Source of the DNA: Neoconidiobolus thromboides FSU 785
Taxonomy: Eukaryota > Entomophthoromycota > Entomophthoromycetes > Entomophthorales > Neoconidiobolaceae
DNA: 31,702 nt
Direction of reading: 5' to 3'
Assembly: GCA_025603075.1 (NCBI GenBank)
Contig: MU626475.1
Span: forward strand, 1 to 31,702
Shown here: piece after piece, positions 21,164 through 31,699 of the stretch
How positions within the stretch are numbered: position 1 is the first letter of the stretch
Layout of the letters: each line of letters opens with the position of its first letter
Position numbers and translations under genes: made by a program
The notes under the pieces: generated by a model
Databases searched by the model: none
Told to the model about the DNA's origin: nothing
The model's input: only the letters and a program-made list of their open reading frames with translations

Positions 21164-23469
21164 TTATTCATTGTTAATCTTTTGATAAAGTTCATCAATG
21201 TGTTTTTGATACTTCGATTTAAGATCATGACGTTTAAGCTTAAAACTAAAAGAACAAATTAATAAATTAATAAATTAGTAAAAACGAACTTACGTTGGTG
21301 TGATAAGATTATTTTCAATACTAAACGGCTCATGTTCAACAAAGATACCAAATACTTTTTCGAATCTAAAATGAAGTTAGACCATTATCTTTAACATTTA
21401 AATAAATTACTTACCCAGCTAATTTAGTACGGGTTTCAATATTTTTGATCTCTTTCAACAAAGCTTCATTTACCTTTGGATGTTGACAGAGTTGTTCAAT
21501 GCTTAATTGTTCACTGCCTCCAACAATGGATTTTGCCCATTCTGGAAAGTTTTCTGCATCCGGCACAATAACAGCGACTAGCTTGCTTTGGAATGAATCA
21601 CCATAGACAAATGCTTGAGCTATGTATTTTGTAGTTGCATAAATATTTTCAATCTTTTCGGGTGAAATATATTCTCCTATTAGATTAAATTAAATTAATA
21701 TATACTCAATTCATATCTTGTTCATTAAATTACCTTGAGATAATTTGAAGATATTCTTTATACGATCAATAATAACCGGGAACCTATGACGATTAAGAGT
21801 AGCAATATCCCCAGTATGGAACCAACCCTCTTCATCAATTGCTTCTTTTGTTTTTTCAGGTTCATTAAGGTATCCTTTAAATATATTATATCCTCTTATA
21901 CATAACTCCCCTCTAGCAAAAGGTTTATCTGTTGATAAGTAGTTCATTGAAGGAACATCAACTAACTTGAATTCATTACTAAAAAATCGTAAATGAAGAT
22001 AAAAATTGAGTTTAAAGTTGAATTACCAGAATAGTGGTGGCCCAACGGCCCCTGCTTCATTATCGCCTCTTACTGTAAGTAAAGAAGCTGCACAAGTTTC
22101 AGTAGTACCGAAACCTATTTTTACCAATTAAGTACATTTCATTACAAAAAAAAGTCGATTTACCTTCACAAATATCAAGACTTAAACAAACTCTTAAAAA
22201 TTCCATAACTTTTGGTGATAAAGGTGCTGAACCTGTAAGCATAAACTTAAGCCTGCCACCTAAAACTTGACGAACTTTATTGAAGACTAAAGGATCCCAA
22301 ATAGGGTGTTCAACTCCGTTACCCTCTTTATAATATTGTAACTTCTTCTGATAAGCGATTCTGAACAACGCAGGTCCCAATCCTTGTCCATGTAAGCCTT
22401 TAGCGGCAATTGCATCATAAATACGATTCAATAATCTAGGTACTGAGTTCATAGCAGTGGGCTTAAGTACAGCACAATCATCCATTAACTTGGTAATATC
22501 ACCACAATAAAACCCTATGGATGCACCAGTATATAAAAATGCATATAAAGAACAACGTTCAAAACAGTGAGGTAGCGGAAGGAAACTCATATATACAACA
22601 TCTTCCTCACCTCTAGGAATACCTGCTCTTTGATAGGCCCCAAGAGCAGCACTTGAATTGTTGGCATGAGTTATAATCGCTCCCTTTGGTTGACCTGTGG
22701 TTCCTGAAGTATAGCAATAAGTGTAAATATCCTCTGGTAACGGTGGATTGGCTACGACAGGGTTTTGCTTCCCGATAGCTAACACTTCATTAAAATCGAG
22801 TAACTTAATATTGCAAGAAGCTGCCCAGGACTTTAAAATATTAGAAGAAGAAGCTTCATCTTTGTTATTGCTAAATGGATCCATGCTGATTATAACTTTC
22901 AATCCTGGAAGGTTAGGAGCACTCTTTAATAGCTTTGGAATACGTTCTTGACTACATACAATCAAAGGTACTTGAGAATGATTGATTACGTATTCCAAAG
23001 TTTCTTGACCATAAGTATCAAATAAAGCTACATTGATAAGGCTTTGTGAAATTAAAGCAAAGTCGGTAATGACCCATTCAGTACGATTGGCAGAGAATAA
23101 ACCTACAGTTTTACCTTTTAAATCGTCGAGCTTGCACTCATTTTTATACAAATAGACTAATCCAGAACTGAGGTCTGAAGTTAATTTTTCGACTTCAGAG
23201 TAAGTGATCCATTCATAAGGTCCAAATACACCGGTTTGTGGGTCCTTATTTCTGGTCCCAAAGCAATTTTGTTTTCCATACGCTTTAAAAGCATATTGTG
23301 TAAACTCATAAAATGTTCTTGGTTCACCTTCTCTGTAAGCAACGAGCTCTTCTTTATAATCTCCAGTACGGAATATACCAGTTTGTCCAGACTTACGGCT
23401 GTTTGGTACCTCAACACAGAGCTGGTCCAATTTCAAGCCTTCTTTTACTGTTAATGTTTTTACTACCAT
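21164..23469 (-). CDS. Long-chain-fatty-acid--CoA ligase (acyl-CoA synthetase)
   Basis: Six exons on the minus strand join in frame: 23469-22164, 22114-22027, 21978-21734, 21676-21415, 21365-21294 and 21245-21164, giving 684 residues (yeast Faa1 has 700). The introns are GT-AG, 48-57 nt. The enzyme activates fatty acids with ATP to acyl-AMP and then acyl-CoA. Seen motifs are the AMP-binding P-loop [16 protein letters not shown] (about residue 250), the linker and FACS signature ([38 protein letters not shown], about 480-550) and the C-terminal [11 protein letters not shown] that precedes the end in this family. GFGTTETC corresponds to the YGxTE adenine-binding motif. No hydrophobic N-terminal anchor and no SKL-type peroxisomal tail are visible. 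The gene converges on the SQS1-like gene with 246 bases between the stops. FAA1/FAA4 and FAA2 types cannot be told apart here. Confidence 0.93.
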
Positions 23470-23541
23470 GCTATTTTACAAATAAATTGAAATTGAAATT
23501 TGATGTATTTGTAGTTTAATACTTGTTTTTTTATTCTTAGA

Positions 23542-23552
23542 CCAATCATTGG
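23542..23552. promoter_or_regulatory. CCAAT/ATTGG inverted pair upstream of the acyl-CoA synthetase gene
   Basis: CCAATCATTGG is a CCAAT box on each strand with one base between. It lies about 75 bases before the start codon. CCAAT is the core bound by the HAP/NF-Y complex in fungi. That it works here is inferred from position only. Confidence 0.35.
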
Positions 23553-23663
23553 ATGCTTGGAATTTGATTATTGTGTTTTATAGCATTTTCTTTCCATTTG
23601 ATTGTTGAACATAACTGTAGAGTTTGCTTGATTAAGTAGAAATGCTCATCATTCTTTTTTGTG

Positions 23664-23675
23664 AATTGGCCAATT
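23664..23675. promoter_or_regulatory. Perfect 12-bp palindrome with back-to-back CCAAT boxes
   Basis: AATTGGCCAATT is a perfect palindrome that places ATTGG and CCAAT head to head. It lies about 195 bases before the acyl-CoA synthetase start and is the second such pair in this promoter. Confidence 0.35.
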
Positions 23676-24033
23676 AATTTTGTAAAAATTGAACTTTTGA
23701 CGTCTAATTTTTCCGAAACAAAAAGCCAATTTAAATTTTTAAAGCAACTGTCTATATAAATAATAGAGCATTAACCTTATATAATAATGTTTTAATTATA
23801 TTATTTATAGATACTATTTTATAGAAACAAATAACACCATGATATATAATATATTAAATAAAATACTTCAGCTATATTTCGAATTAGTTCAATGGAAATA
23901 AACTCCACACCTATGTTCTTTTTTTGCACTAATGATTTAATAATCTATTTTCCACTCAAAAATTGTGGATAATAAAAGTTGGCTATGTTATTATATTAAT
24001 AATACTATACTGTTACTATCATTAATTTATTGT

Positions 24034-25595
24034 TTATTTATTAAATAAAATTTTTTCAAGATTAGTGCGATTTAAATCTAAAGAGGAGATTGAAGATAAA
24101 TTTGAGATGGAAGTAGCAGAAAGTTCAGATAATCCGAACGAATGAGCTTTTGGAGGTGCATTTAACAATTCTTTTTGTTTTTGTTTTTCGAAATCCTGGT
24201 TCATATTTTTAATTGACATTTTGCGCAATGTTTTTAAGCTAGGTACCTTATCCTCTTCATAATGTTTTAATATTGATGGTTGCGTCAAGTTTGTATGTGA
24301 GATTAAGTCTTGGTTTAATTGGTTGGCCGATTTAGATAAATAGTATTCAGAAATGGTCTTAAGGATCGTTGTACCTTGACTTTTTAGGCCTATAATTTCT
24401 TTTAAGTTCTGGGTAAAGTTTGCATTTTGATGAAAGTTATTATAATATTTGGGATTCAGTTTCATACATATATAAATTACTAAGATCATATAAATTAAAC
24501 TTATTGTTCCATTATCTGCCATGACTCCAATTGCTCCTTTTTTGCTATTAAAGTTTATTAACTAAAGTCAATATATAATTAAGTTAATTACTTACTAATA
24601 AGTTAAATCATGGATTATATCTATGCAATTTATATCAGTATCAATGAATTACCAAATTATAATATTATTCCAACTTACCACTACTAACTAATATATTAAC
24701 AAAGATAGTAACGTAGTTTGGTAGCTCTAGTAGCTAATATATAATGTTATTCTAATTCGATTTAATTAATATTAAGATCCTTACTAATACTAAGGCACAT
24801 AGTGTTGACTTTGAGAGCACTAGCGTAAGATCGGTTTCAAAGGTGGAATGAAATAAGAAAATAATATAAATAACAAAGATCGAGCTTAGTATAGTACTAA
24901 GATCCAAATAAAATAATGGAGAAGTAAAATGCAAGTCGTGGGGACAATGATCTATTTTGGGCACCAAAATGAATTTAAGTAAGGTAGTAATAATCGAGAT
25001 AATAGGAAGCTGACTGATAGCCAGAAAAACTTTCGGTAAAAATGAAGGTTTTGCTGGTTGATATTTGATTTTACAAAAGGGAAAAATTAATCTTCTTTGT
25101 TTTCGATTCGCTACTATCTCTTTCACCTTCATATCATCCTTTTCTAATATATGTACCATCATCTTTAGTACTTGTAGCATCAATACTCCATTATACGTTT
25201 TATTTAAATTTTTTAAATAAATGTCTAAGAAAGGAAAGCGGTAACTCACGATTGAGAATATAATCATTACCGGTACACTAGTTAATATTTGCAAAATCGG
25301 TACTTGCAATTCCTAATAAAACATAAAACATAAAATATTGATTGTAATAAAAAAGATGAAGCCAACCTTAGTATAATATTTTATGTGTATATAAATGTGA
25401 TAGATCGCAAAACCTGCAGTAACAATTCCAATACCTCCGATTAAACATAGTATACTATAACTTGCTAAAACAGGATAAAAAATTAGCTACCTTGATAAGC
25501 TTTAGCTTTTAATATTTACTTATTATCTCTGCCAAATGCTGTTCGCTACCAAACGTGCCTTCTTTTAAATGATTATAATAACAGCTTTCTGACAT
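24034..25595 (-). CDS. OST-alpha/TMEM184-family multi-pass membrane protein
   Basis: The exons on the minus strand are 25595-25520, 25464-25367, 25312-24785, probably 24733-24689, and 24561-24034, for about 424 residues. The second exon gives a first membrane segment (LCLIGGIGIVTAGFAIYHIY). The third gives several more (ILQILTSVPVMIIFSIVSYR, then LAISQLPIISIITTLLKF, then a Leu/Ile-rich pair). Between them is the segment FPFCKIKYQPAKPSFLPK, where the family has a Cys-containing loop with Pro and Phe. The last exon carries the final membrane segment (ISLIYMILVIYICM) and a hydrophilic Ser/Gln/Asn-rich tail. The order of segments fits the Solute_trans_a family (PF03619), whose fungal members are poorly characterised and often placed on vacuolar or endomembranes. 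The exon 2 donor (GTTGGC) is unusual. The exon 4/5 junction is uncertain: a donor at 24678 with an acceptor before 24536 also keeps frame and gives a smoother ILVSSGAIGVMADNG. Confidence 0.7.
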
Positions 25596-26585
25596 TAAAT
25601 GAGTATAAAATATAATAATAGTAAATTATAAATTTTTTCTTCATTCATTTTTATTTTTCATTATATTTGAAACTTGTCTTTTGTTTTAAATTTAAATTTT
25701 GACTTCGGTAACTTTATGCTTCTTAATTTTAATCACTTTGAAAGTAATTTCAAGTCTTGGAGTTTCATCTTTAGATTGGGTTTTAACAATTTTTATTCCG
25801 CTTTGAGAAAATAAAACACTTAATTTTTTGAGTTATTTATTTTTAAAAATAGATATAAAGTATTTTATGCATTGCCTTTTAAAAACGTTTTTTTTTATAA
25901 ATCGATATTTATTTCACAACAAGATATTATCTAACCGCTAGAAAAGTAGGTTTATTCTGTTAACATGGTGATAATCTTCTTGTTTAAGAAATTTGCCACA
26001 ATCTTTTCCACTTATTAGCGCTTAGAACTGGAAAAGCAATGAAACTAAAAAGGATATTTCCATATTCTGTTTTATAATTCTGAGTTTCGAAAAAATTGCA
26101 AAAATTTATACTATTATAGTAGTGATATTGTTTTTGAATACAGTGTTATAATTAAGGTCGCTTTTGAAAGCATTAATACATTGTTTATTACAATTAACAT
26201 TAAGATAAATCATAATAAGTCCTTATTATTATGAGCATACTTTTTATTTGATTTGAAATGGGTTTTGTACATTAGTACTAATATAGAATGGATAAAATCT
26301 AATGAAAGAGGGATCTTATACTATTAATAATAAAACTCCAACTTTAATATTTAATCGATAAAATATTGACAATAAAACAAATATTGAATTGTATTAAACT
26401 TTTGTAAACTCCAAATATTTGCTAGCTATTAGAATCATCTAAAATTGACCAATATTCCAAACAAAGTTGCCCAAAAGGCGCAAGATTTCACACACAACTG
26501 AGAAATTCGTAGTTTTGAGCAAAAAAAATTTAAATGGCAAATTTTAAATAAGTTGGTTATCTCACCTTTACTTAATTTGCGACAT
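25596..26585. other. Divergent intergenic region between the OST-alpha-like gene and CSE1
   Basis: This 990-bp spacer presumably carries both promoters. It contains MITE copy 8 and, near the CSE1 start, GACCAATATT (CCAAT) and a short upstream ORF (ATG at 26534, five codons). Nothing else was recognised. Confidence 0.55.
25964..26064 (+). mobile_element. MITE-like element, copy 8 (diverged)
   Basis: The copy reads CATGGTGATAATCTTCTTG at the left. It then has TTTAAGAAATTTGCC, TTTTCCACTTATTAGCGCTT, GGAAAAGCAATGAAACTAAA and ATTTCCATA at the right. The core matches the family clearly, while the termini are mutated. Confidence 0.75.
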
Positions 26586-29500
26586 ATGGATATCAACCAA
26601 GATACACTCAATTATTTAGCCAATGTATTAGAGCAAACCTTTAGTCAATTGACAAGAAAGCAAGGTTAGAGCTAATTATATTCATAATATAAATTATTAA
26701 TCATGTTCTTTTAGCTGAGAATGAACTCAAACAAAGGGAGTCACAACCAAGATTTTTGATGTGTTTGTTTAAAATAATCGAAATTGATGGGTTTTCTCCT
26801 CAAGTTAAGTTTGCTGCAGCAATTTATATAAAGAACTTGACCCGTAGAGAGTGGCATATTGTAACTTATTAATTGTCATTATTTATTTTTACTAATAGCC
26901 TAATAGTCTGGCGAAGAAGATAATATTATTAGCCAACAGGATCGAGAGTATGCTAAAAGCAGGATTGTTGATCTTATTATGAGTTCGCCCCCAAACTTTC
27001 AAATTCAACTTTCTGAAACACTAAATTCCATTTTAAGTTCAGAAAACATAGATTATTGGAAATTGGTTATAGATGTAATTTGTTTATTATACTATCAAAG
27101 TAAAACATAACCAAGTTTTAGGCATTATCTAAAAAATTCGATAGTGAGAACTACTCCCCTAATGTTACTGTTTTAAGAGTTATAGATCTTTTTATGCAAC
27201 GGTAATTTATTGTTTGCAAATAATTGCATTCTCTAAATTTTTTTAAAGGTTTAGGAACGAAAGAGAATGTCTAGAATTCGGGGAACATCTTCAAATCATT
27301 TTTGATATGATAACTCAACCTCTTTATGTTTTGTTTGTTGTAAGTTATTTCAATATTTTAATTTTATTTAAATTTATTTTTAGACTTCGTTGAGTAACAT
27401 TGAGAAGCTACCATCCAATTCAACAATTTTAAAGTCTATCTTTGATTCAATTTTATTGATGATTAAGATCTACATATCTGCTTGTACTCATGATATTCCT
27501 CAAAGCTTTGATGATCATAAAGAGGAGTTTTTCAAAGGATTTCATAATCTTTTAAACTATAACAATCCTTGCCTTGAATCTGATGTAATATTTCTATGAT
27601 TTTTTAATTCAAAATTAATATTCTATAGGATCCAGATGAGTCGGGAGTTTTAGAAGAAATCAAAACATGTATTTGCGAAATTTGTAGAATATATTATTAC
27701 AAATATACTGCTGATTTTGTGCATTCTGAAGACTTTTTAAAAAGTATATGGACTACTTTGGTAAATATAGGCCCCGAACAAAAATACGATATGGTAACTT
27801 AAATTTCTTTATTCAACTTTACAAATTTAATGTAAGATATAGTTGGTTTCTGAAGCTATGAATTTTATTACTACTGTAGTTAAACGTACCGGAGGTGATG
27901 TAATATTTCAAAATGATGAAGTTCTTCAAACTGTGTGTGAAAAGATTATTGTCCCAAATTGTCGTTTAAGAGGTGATATAATCATTTAATTTTAATTATT
28001 TTTATTGATCTTTTACAGATTCTGATATCGAAGCACTTGAGGATGAACCTATTGGTTATGTTAGACGTGAAATAGATGGTTCCAGTATAGATTCTCGTAG
28101 ACATGCTTCTATGGAAATGATTCGGGCGTTTGTATATCAATATGAAGAAAGAATGGCAAGAGTTTTTATGGACTATAGCAACAAATTTATTGAAGTGAGA
28201 TTCTTAATATTTTATTTTATAATAAACTAAATTATGCTTTAGAAATATAATTTGGATCCCCCAAATAACTGGAGAGATAAAGATACTGCCAACTTTTTAT
28301 TTAATGCGATCGCTATAAAAACATTCACAACTCAGGTACCTTTTAATTATGGAATATTTTAATTCTAATTTTTTTAGTTAGGCGCTACTAAAGTAGTTCC
28401 CACTATTGACTTTGTTAAACATTACCAATCAAGTGTTTTGCCCGACTTGGATCCAGGATCCCCTTCACATAAGGTTTTAAAAGTAGGAGCTATTAAGTTT
28501 ATATGTAACTTCAGATATCACTTAGGCGCCCAGGATTTGTTAAATATCCTTCCTATTTTAATTACTCATCTTGCTTCACCACATTATATAGTATACACCT
28601 TTGCAGCTATCTGTATTGAGCGTATTTTGTTTTTAAAACTTGATGGGAAACTAGTTTTCACTGAACAAGTGCTTAAGTCCCACCTTGAGACATTATTAGG
28701 AAATTTGTTTGATATTGCTGAAAGGCCATCAACTCCTGAGAAGGTTGCAGAAAATGAGTTTATAATGCGCGCTGTAATGCGTATTATTTTTATTGGGAAG
28801 GAAACTATCACACACCACAAAGCACTCATTTCAAAGAAATTGGGCAATATCTTAGCTGTTATTTCCAAAAATCCATCAAATCCAAAATTCAATCATTATC
28901 TATTTGAATGCATAGGCGGCGTTGTTAAGTAAAAAATCTTCTTTGTTTTTTATTTTTTTACTAAAAATCATTAGAACTACCCACCCTACAGTAGAAGAGT
29001 TTGAAGCAAGCTTCTGGCCATCATTTCAATATATTCTTGCAGAAAATATCGCAGGTACTTTATTATATTGCCTTTATTTAGCATTTACTTATTTATCTAT
29101 TTAGAATTTTTCCCATATACGATTCAAATCATGTCACAAATCTTGTCCTTCCATGATAAAAATATGCCTCTTCCCAAATTTTTCCAGGACTTTTGGCCCC
29201 CGGTCGTTCAACCACCTTACTGGGAAAGCAAAGGTAATTGAACAAATGTAATATAAGTTATAAACTAATTTTTTAGGTAATGTGCCAGCCCTTGTTAAAC
29301 TTTTGAAGGAGTATCTTAGATGTGCCCCCTCCTTTGTTTCTGATATGAATAACATTCGTTCCATCCTTGGTGTCTTCAATAGACTTTTGAATTCCAAGCC
29401 TTATGAAGAACACTCTTTTGATATTCTTGAAGCCGTATTTTTAAATGTTGACTTGTAATGTTTTGTTTAGTTTTGTTTGGTATGTATCTTATAATTATTT

Positions 29501-30282
29501 AGGTCAATTTTGGATCAATTTTTGCAAACAGTTTTCCTCAAGATTTTACAAAGAATCAAAACGAATCCCTCTACTTCCCTTATACTTTCAGTTACTAAAT
29601 TCGTCTGCTTCTTATTAACTATCAAAAAACCTGATATGAACCCAGATATTGTTTTATCTTTCTTTGCCAGGGTTGATCCAGGGTACTTAATACCACAACT
29701 TAAACTACTTAATACTAATTTTCTTAGAGCCTTTGCTAAATTACTTAGAGAATATGTTATTCCAAAATTGAGTCAAGTAAGGTATACTGATCGTGTCCTT
29801 GTTGTAAATGGATTTACTATTTTATTAACCGAATGTCCAACATTTTTGAGTATTGATCAAACTTATGGCCTTTGGTATGTATTATAATTTAGATCACTCT
29901 TTTTGCTAATAATTACTTAGGATTAATCTGCTTGAAAATATTATCTTACTTGTTTCAAAGCCCATCAATGAAATTGATACCACCCAAGATATTGAAGCAT
30001 ATGATATTAACGAAACTGAATTCCAAAATGCCTTTGTTAGACTTGCGTCTTCTTCCACTAAAAAAGCAAACCCAGCAATTGCATATGGACCACCAGAAAT
30101 TTTCCTTGTCAACTCATTGAAGGAAGCAAATAGCAGAAGTGGGGGAGTGGTAAGTTATCAGTTTATTAAAAAAAGTAACTTACTAAAATTATTAGATATC
30201 TCAGTTATTGAATAGATTATCACCTCAGGCCAGCGTTAGTTTGGAAAAACTTTATACAGCCTCTGCAAATGGAGGAAATTAA
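26586..30282 (+). CDS. CSE1: Exportin-2 (CSE1/CAS), importin-alpha re-exporter
   Basis: Seventeen exons join in frame to 984 residues (yeast Cse1 960, human CAS 971): 26586-26664, 26715-26860, 26907-27074, 27122-27201, 27249-27339, 27384-27584, 27629-27793, 27843-27972, 28019-28194, 28243-28335, 28378-28928, 28975-29054, 29105-29233, 29277-29454, 29503-29874, 29921-30149 and 30196-30282. The protein is a HEAT-repeat karyopherin that carries importin-alpha back to the cytoplasm with RanGTP. The N-terminus (TRKQAENELKQRES, FAAAIYIKNLTRREW) is an importin-beta N-terminal domain. The middle segment IVPNCRLRDSDIEALEDEPI, then GYVRREIDGSSIDSRRHAS, is highly characteristic of CSE1. Later parts (NPSNPKFNHYLFECIGGVV, FLQTVFLKILQRI) also fit. 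All 16 introns are 42-50 nt. A few donors depart from GTAAGT (GTTAGA in intron 1, GTGATA in intron 8, GTGAGA in intron 9). The start is the first ATG in the exon frame. Confidence 0.95.
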
Positions 30283-30879
30283 ACTAAAAAGTTAAGCTGT
30301 GAAGAATAGTTTAATAAATTTTTTCGATATAGATAGTATCTTAATTCACTTTATCATTTTAGTTTACTAATTCAGCTACTAAAACGGATTTATGATAAAA
30401 TTAAGCTAGTATTTACCATTTTAAATGTTTTAGTATATAAAGTTTACTTTTGTCACCTTAAATTACTTTTTTTTGAAAACTCAATGTCAATGATATGGGG
30501 CTGTTTTTTTGGTTTCATTATTTTTCCGTTTCTTAAGCGCTATTTGAGTGGAAAATTTGTTAGTAAAATCCTTAAACACAAATACATCCTCATATTGTAG
30601 AAGAATTATAGTTGTTATTTTAATAAAGTTGGTACTTACAAAATTTGAGGCTTTTCATAAAAAGTTGTAGCCGATTACAATAAATAATGATTACTATGCT
30701 ACAGTATTATGATAAAATAAAGTACTACAAACAAACCTCACAAGGCTCGTTTATTGAATATAAAAAATAAACTATCAAATATAATGAAAATTTTAGCTTG
30801 TTTTGTAAACAATGTTTTAGTAATTAGTCGTGAATAATAAAAATTAAAAATATATATAATATTTGTAGTCGAAATCTAA
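30283..30879. other. Intergenic downstream of CSE1, with one MITE
   Basis: AT-rich sequence with MITE copy 9. The CSE1 3' UTR and the upstream region of the second tRNA-iMet lie here. Confidence 0.6.
30494..30594 (-). mobile_element. MITE-like element, copy 9
   Basis: This reverse-orientation copy starts TA-TGGGGCTGT and ends CATCCTCA-TA. The internal CTTAAGCGCTATTTGAGTGG and CCTTAAACACAAATACATC are well conserved. It lies 211 bases after the CSE1 stop. Confidence 0.85.
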
Positions 30880-30951
30880 AGCATCTTGGCGCAGAGGAAG
30901 CGCGCGGGGCTCATAACCCCGAGGTCGAAGGATCGAAACCTTCAGATGCTA
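30880..30951 (+). tRNA. Initiator tRNA-Met (CAT), copy 2
   Basis: The sequence is identical over all 72 nt to the gene at 18439-18510 but on the opposite strand and 12.4 kb away. It has the same initiator marks: an A1-U72 pair in AGCATCT/AGATGCT, GGG/CCC in the anticodon stem, and a T loop ATCGAAA. The flanking sequences differ from the other copy beyond a few bases. Confidence 0.95.
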
Positions 30952-30955
30952 TTTT
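30952..30955 (+). terminator. Pol III terminator of the second tRNA-iMet
   Basis: Four T directly follow the discriminator A, with a second T run (CTTTT) just after. Confidence 0.75.
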
Positions 30956-31167
30956 CTTTTACTCATTAAACAAAACTTCTTTTAGATAAATTTCAATATT
31001 TTAATGACTATTAGACAGACCATACTTATCCTTTTTAAAAGAGGTATTTATTTATTAGTTATTATAATTTACAAACCATTGAGTGTTTAATATAAAGTTC
31101 TTAAAGCTATTTTGATTATTTTTTAAATAAATATAAGCTTTGTTTATAATATAATTGGATTATTAAA

Positions 31168-31267
31168 TATAAAAATGTATTTCTTTGTTTAAGAATTTTG
31201 CTGATAGCCTTTTCATTGAAATAATGCTTAAAAACGGAAAAAGTGATGAAATCAAAACACCTTCATA
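31168..31267 (+). mobile_element. MITE-like element, copy 10
   Basis: The core GTTTAAGAATTTTGCTGATA and GGAAAAAGTGATGAAATCAA match the family. The ends (TAAAAATGTAT and CACCTTCA-TA) are diverged. It abuts copy 11 directly. Confidence 0.7.
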
Positions 31268-31368
31268 CGTGGGTTATTTTTATATTTGAGAATTTCACTA
31301 ATAATTTTTCCACTCAAATAGTGCTTAAAAGATGGAAAAAATGATGAAGCCAAAAAAACATCCCCATA
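31266..31368 (+). mobile_element. MITE-like element, copy 11
   Basis: Head-to-tail with copy 10, it begins at the shared TA (31266-31267) with a decayed left end and finishes with a perfect ACATCCCCA-TA. The core TTTTTCCACTCAAATAGTGC and GATGAAGCCAAAAAAACATC are conserved. Confidence 0.8.
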
Positions 31369-31594
31369 TCTTATTCATCAAAGATCAATTGGGGTTGTCC
31401 GAATTGATGGTTTCAGAATTTACTTAGTCAATCCAAATTTTAAATTTTTAAATTTGTGTCTAATGTGACGGTTAAATTTAAAAAGCCTAAATCAAATCTC
31501 TCTATTTAAAACTTATTTTAATTGTTTCCTTTTCTTAAATAGCTAATTTTCCTAACTACATGTTTTATATTATTTCTGTTAGGTATTTAATATA

Positions 31595-31699
31595 TATGGG
31601 TATGTGTTTTTGTATTTAAGAATTTTACTAGCAATTTTTCCACTCAAATAGCGCTTAAAAGGTGGAAAAAGTAATGAAGCCAAAAAAAACATCCCCATA
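31595..31699 (+). mobile_element. MITE-like element, copy 12
   Basis: This copy starts TA-TGGGTATGTG and ends ACATCCCCA-TA. The centre reads TTTTTCCACTCAAATAGCGC and GTAATGAAGCCAAAAAAAAC. It is one of the best-kept copies and ends three bases before the window edge. Confidence 0.88.

Larger units (their letters stand above)
23470..24033. other. Upstream region of the acyl-CoA synthetase gene
   Basis: This 564-bp non-coding spacer lies between the acyl-CoA synthetase start and the stop of the OST-alpha-like gene, both on the minus strand. It holds two CCAAT palindromes (listed separately) and otherwise AT-rich sequence. Confidence 0.6.

Noticed and set aside
26534-26551. Five-codon upstream ORF before CSE1
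   Set aside because: The transcription start is unknown, so whether it is in the mRNA cannot be told.
1592-30282. A functional multi-gene system linking the receptors with their neighbours
   Set aside because: The neighbouring genes are unrelated housekeeping genes on both strands, with no shared pathway or common promoter signals that I can see.
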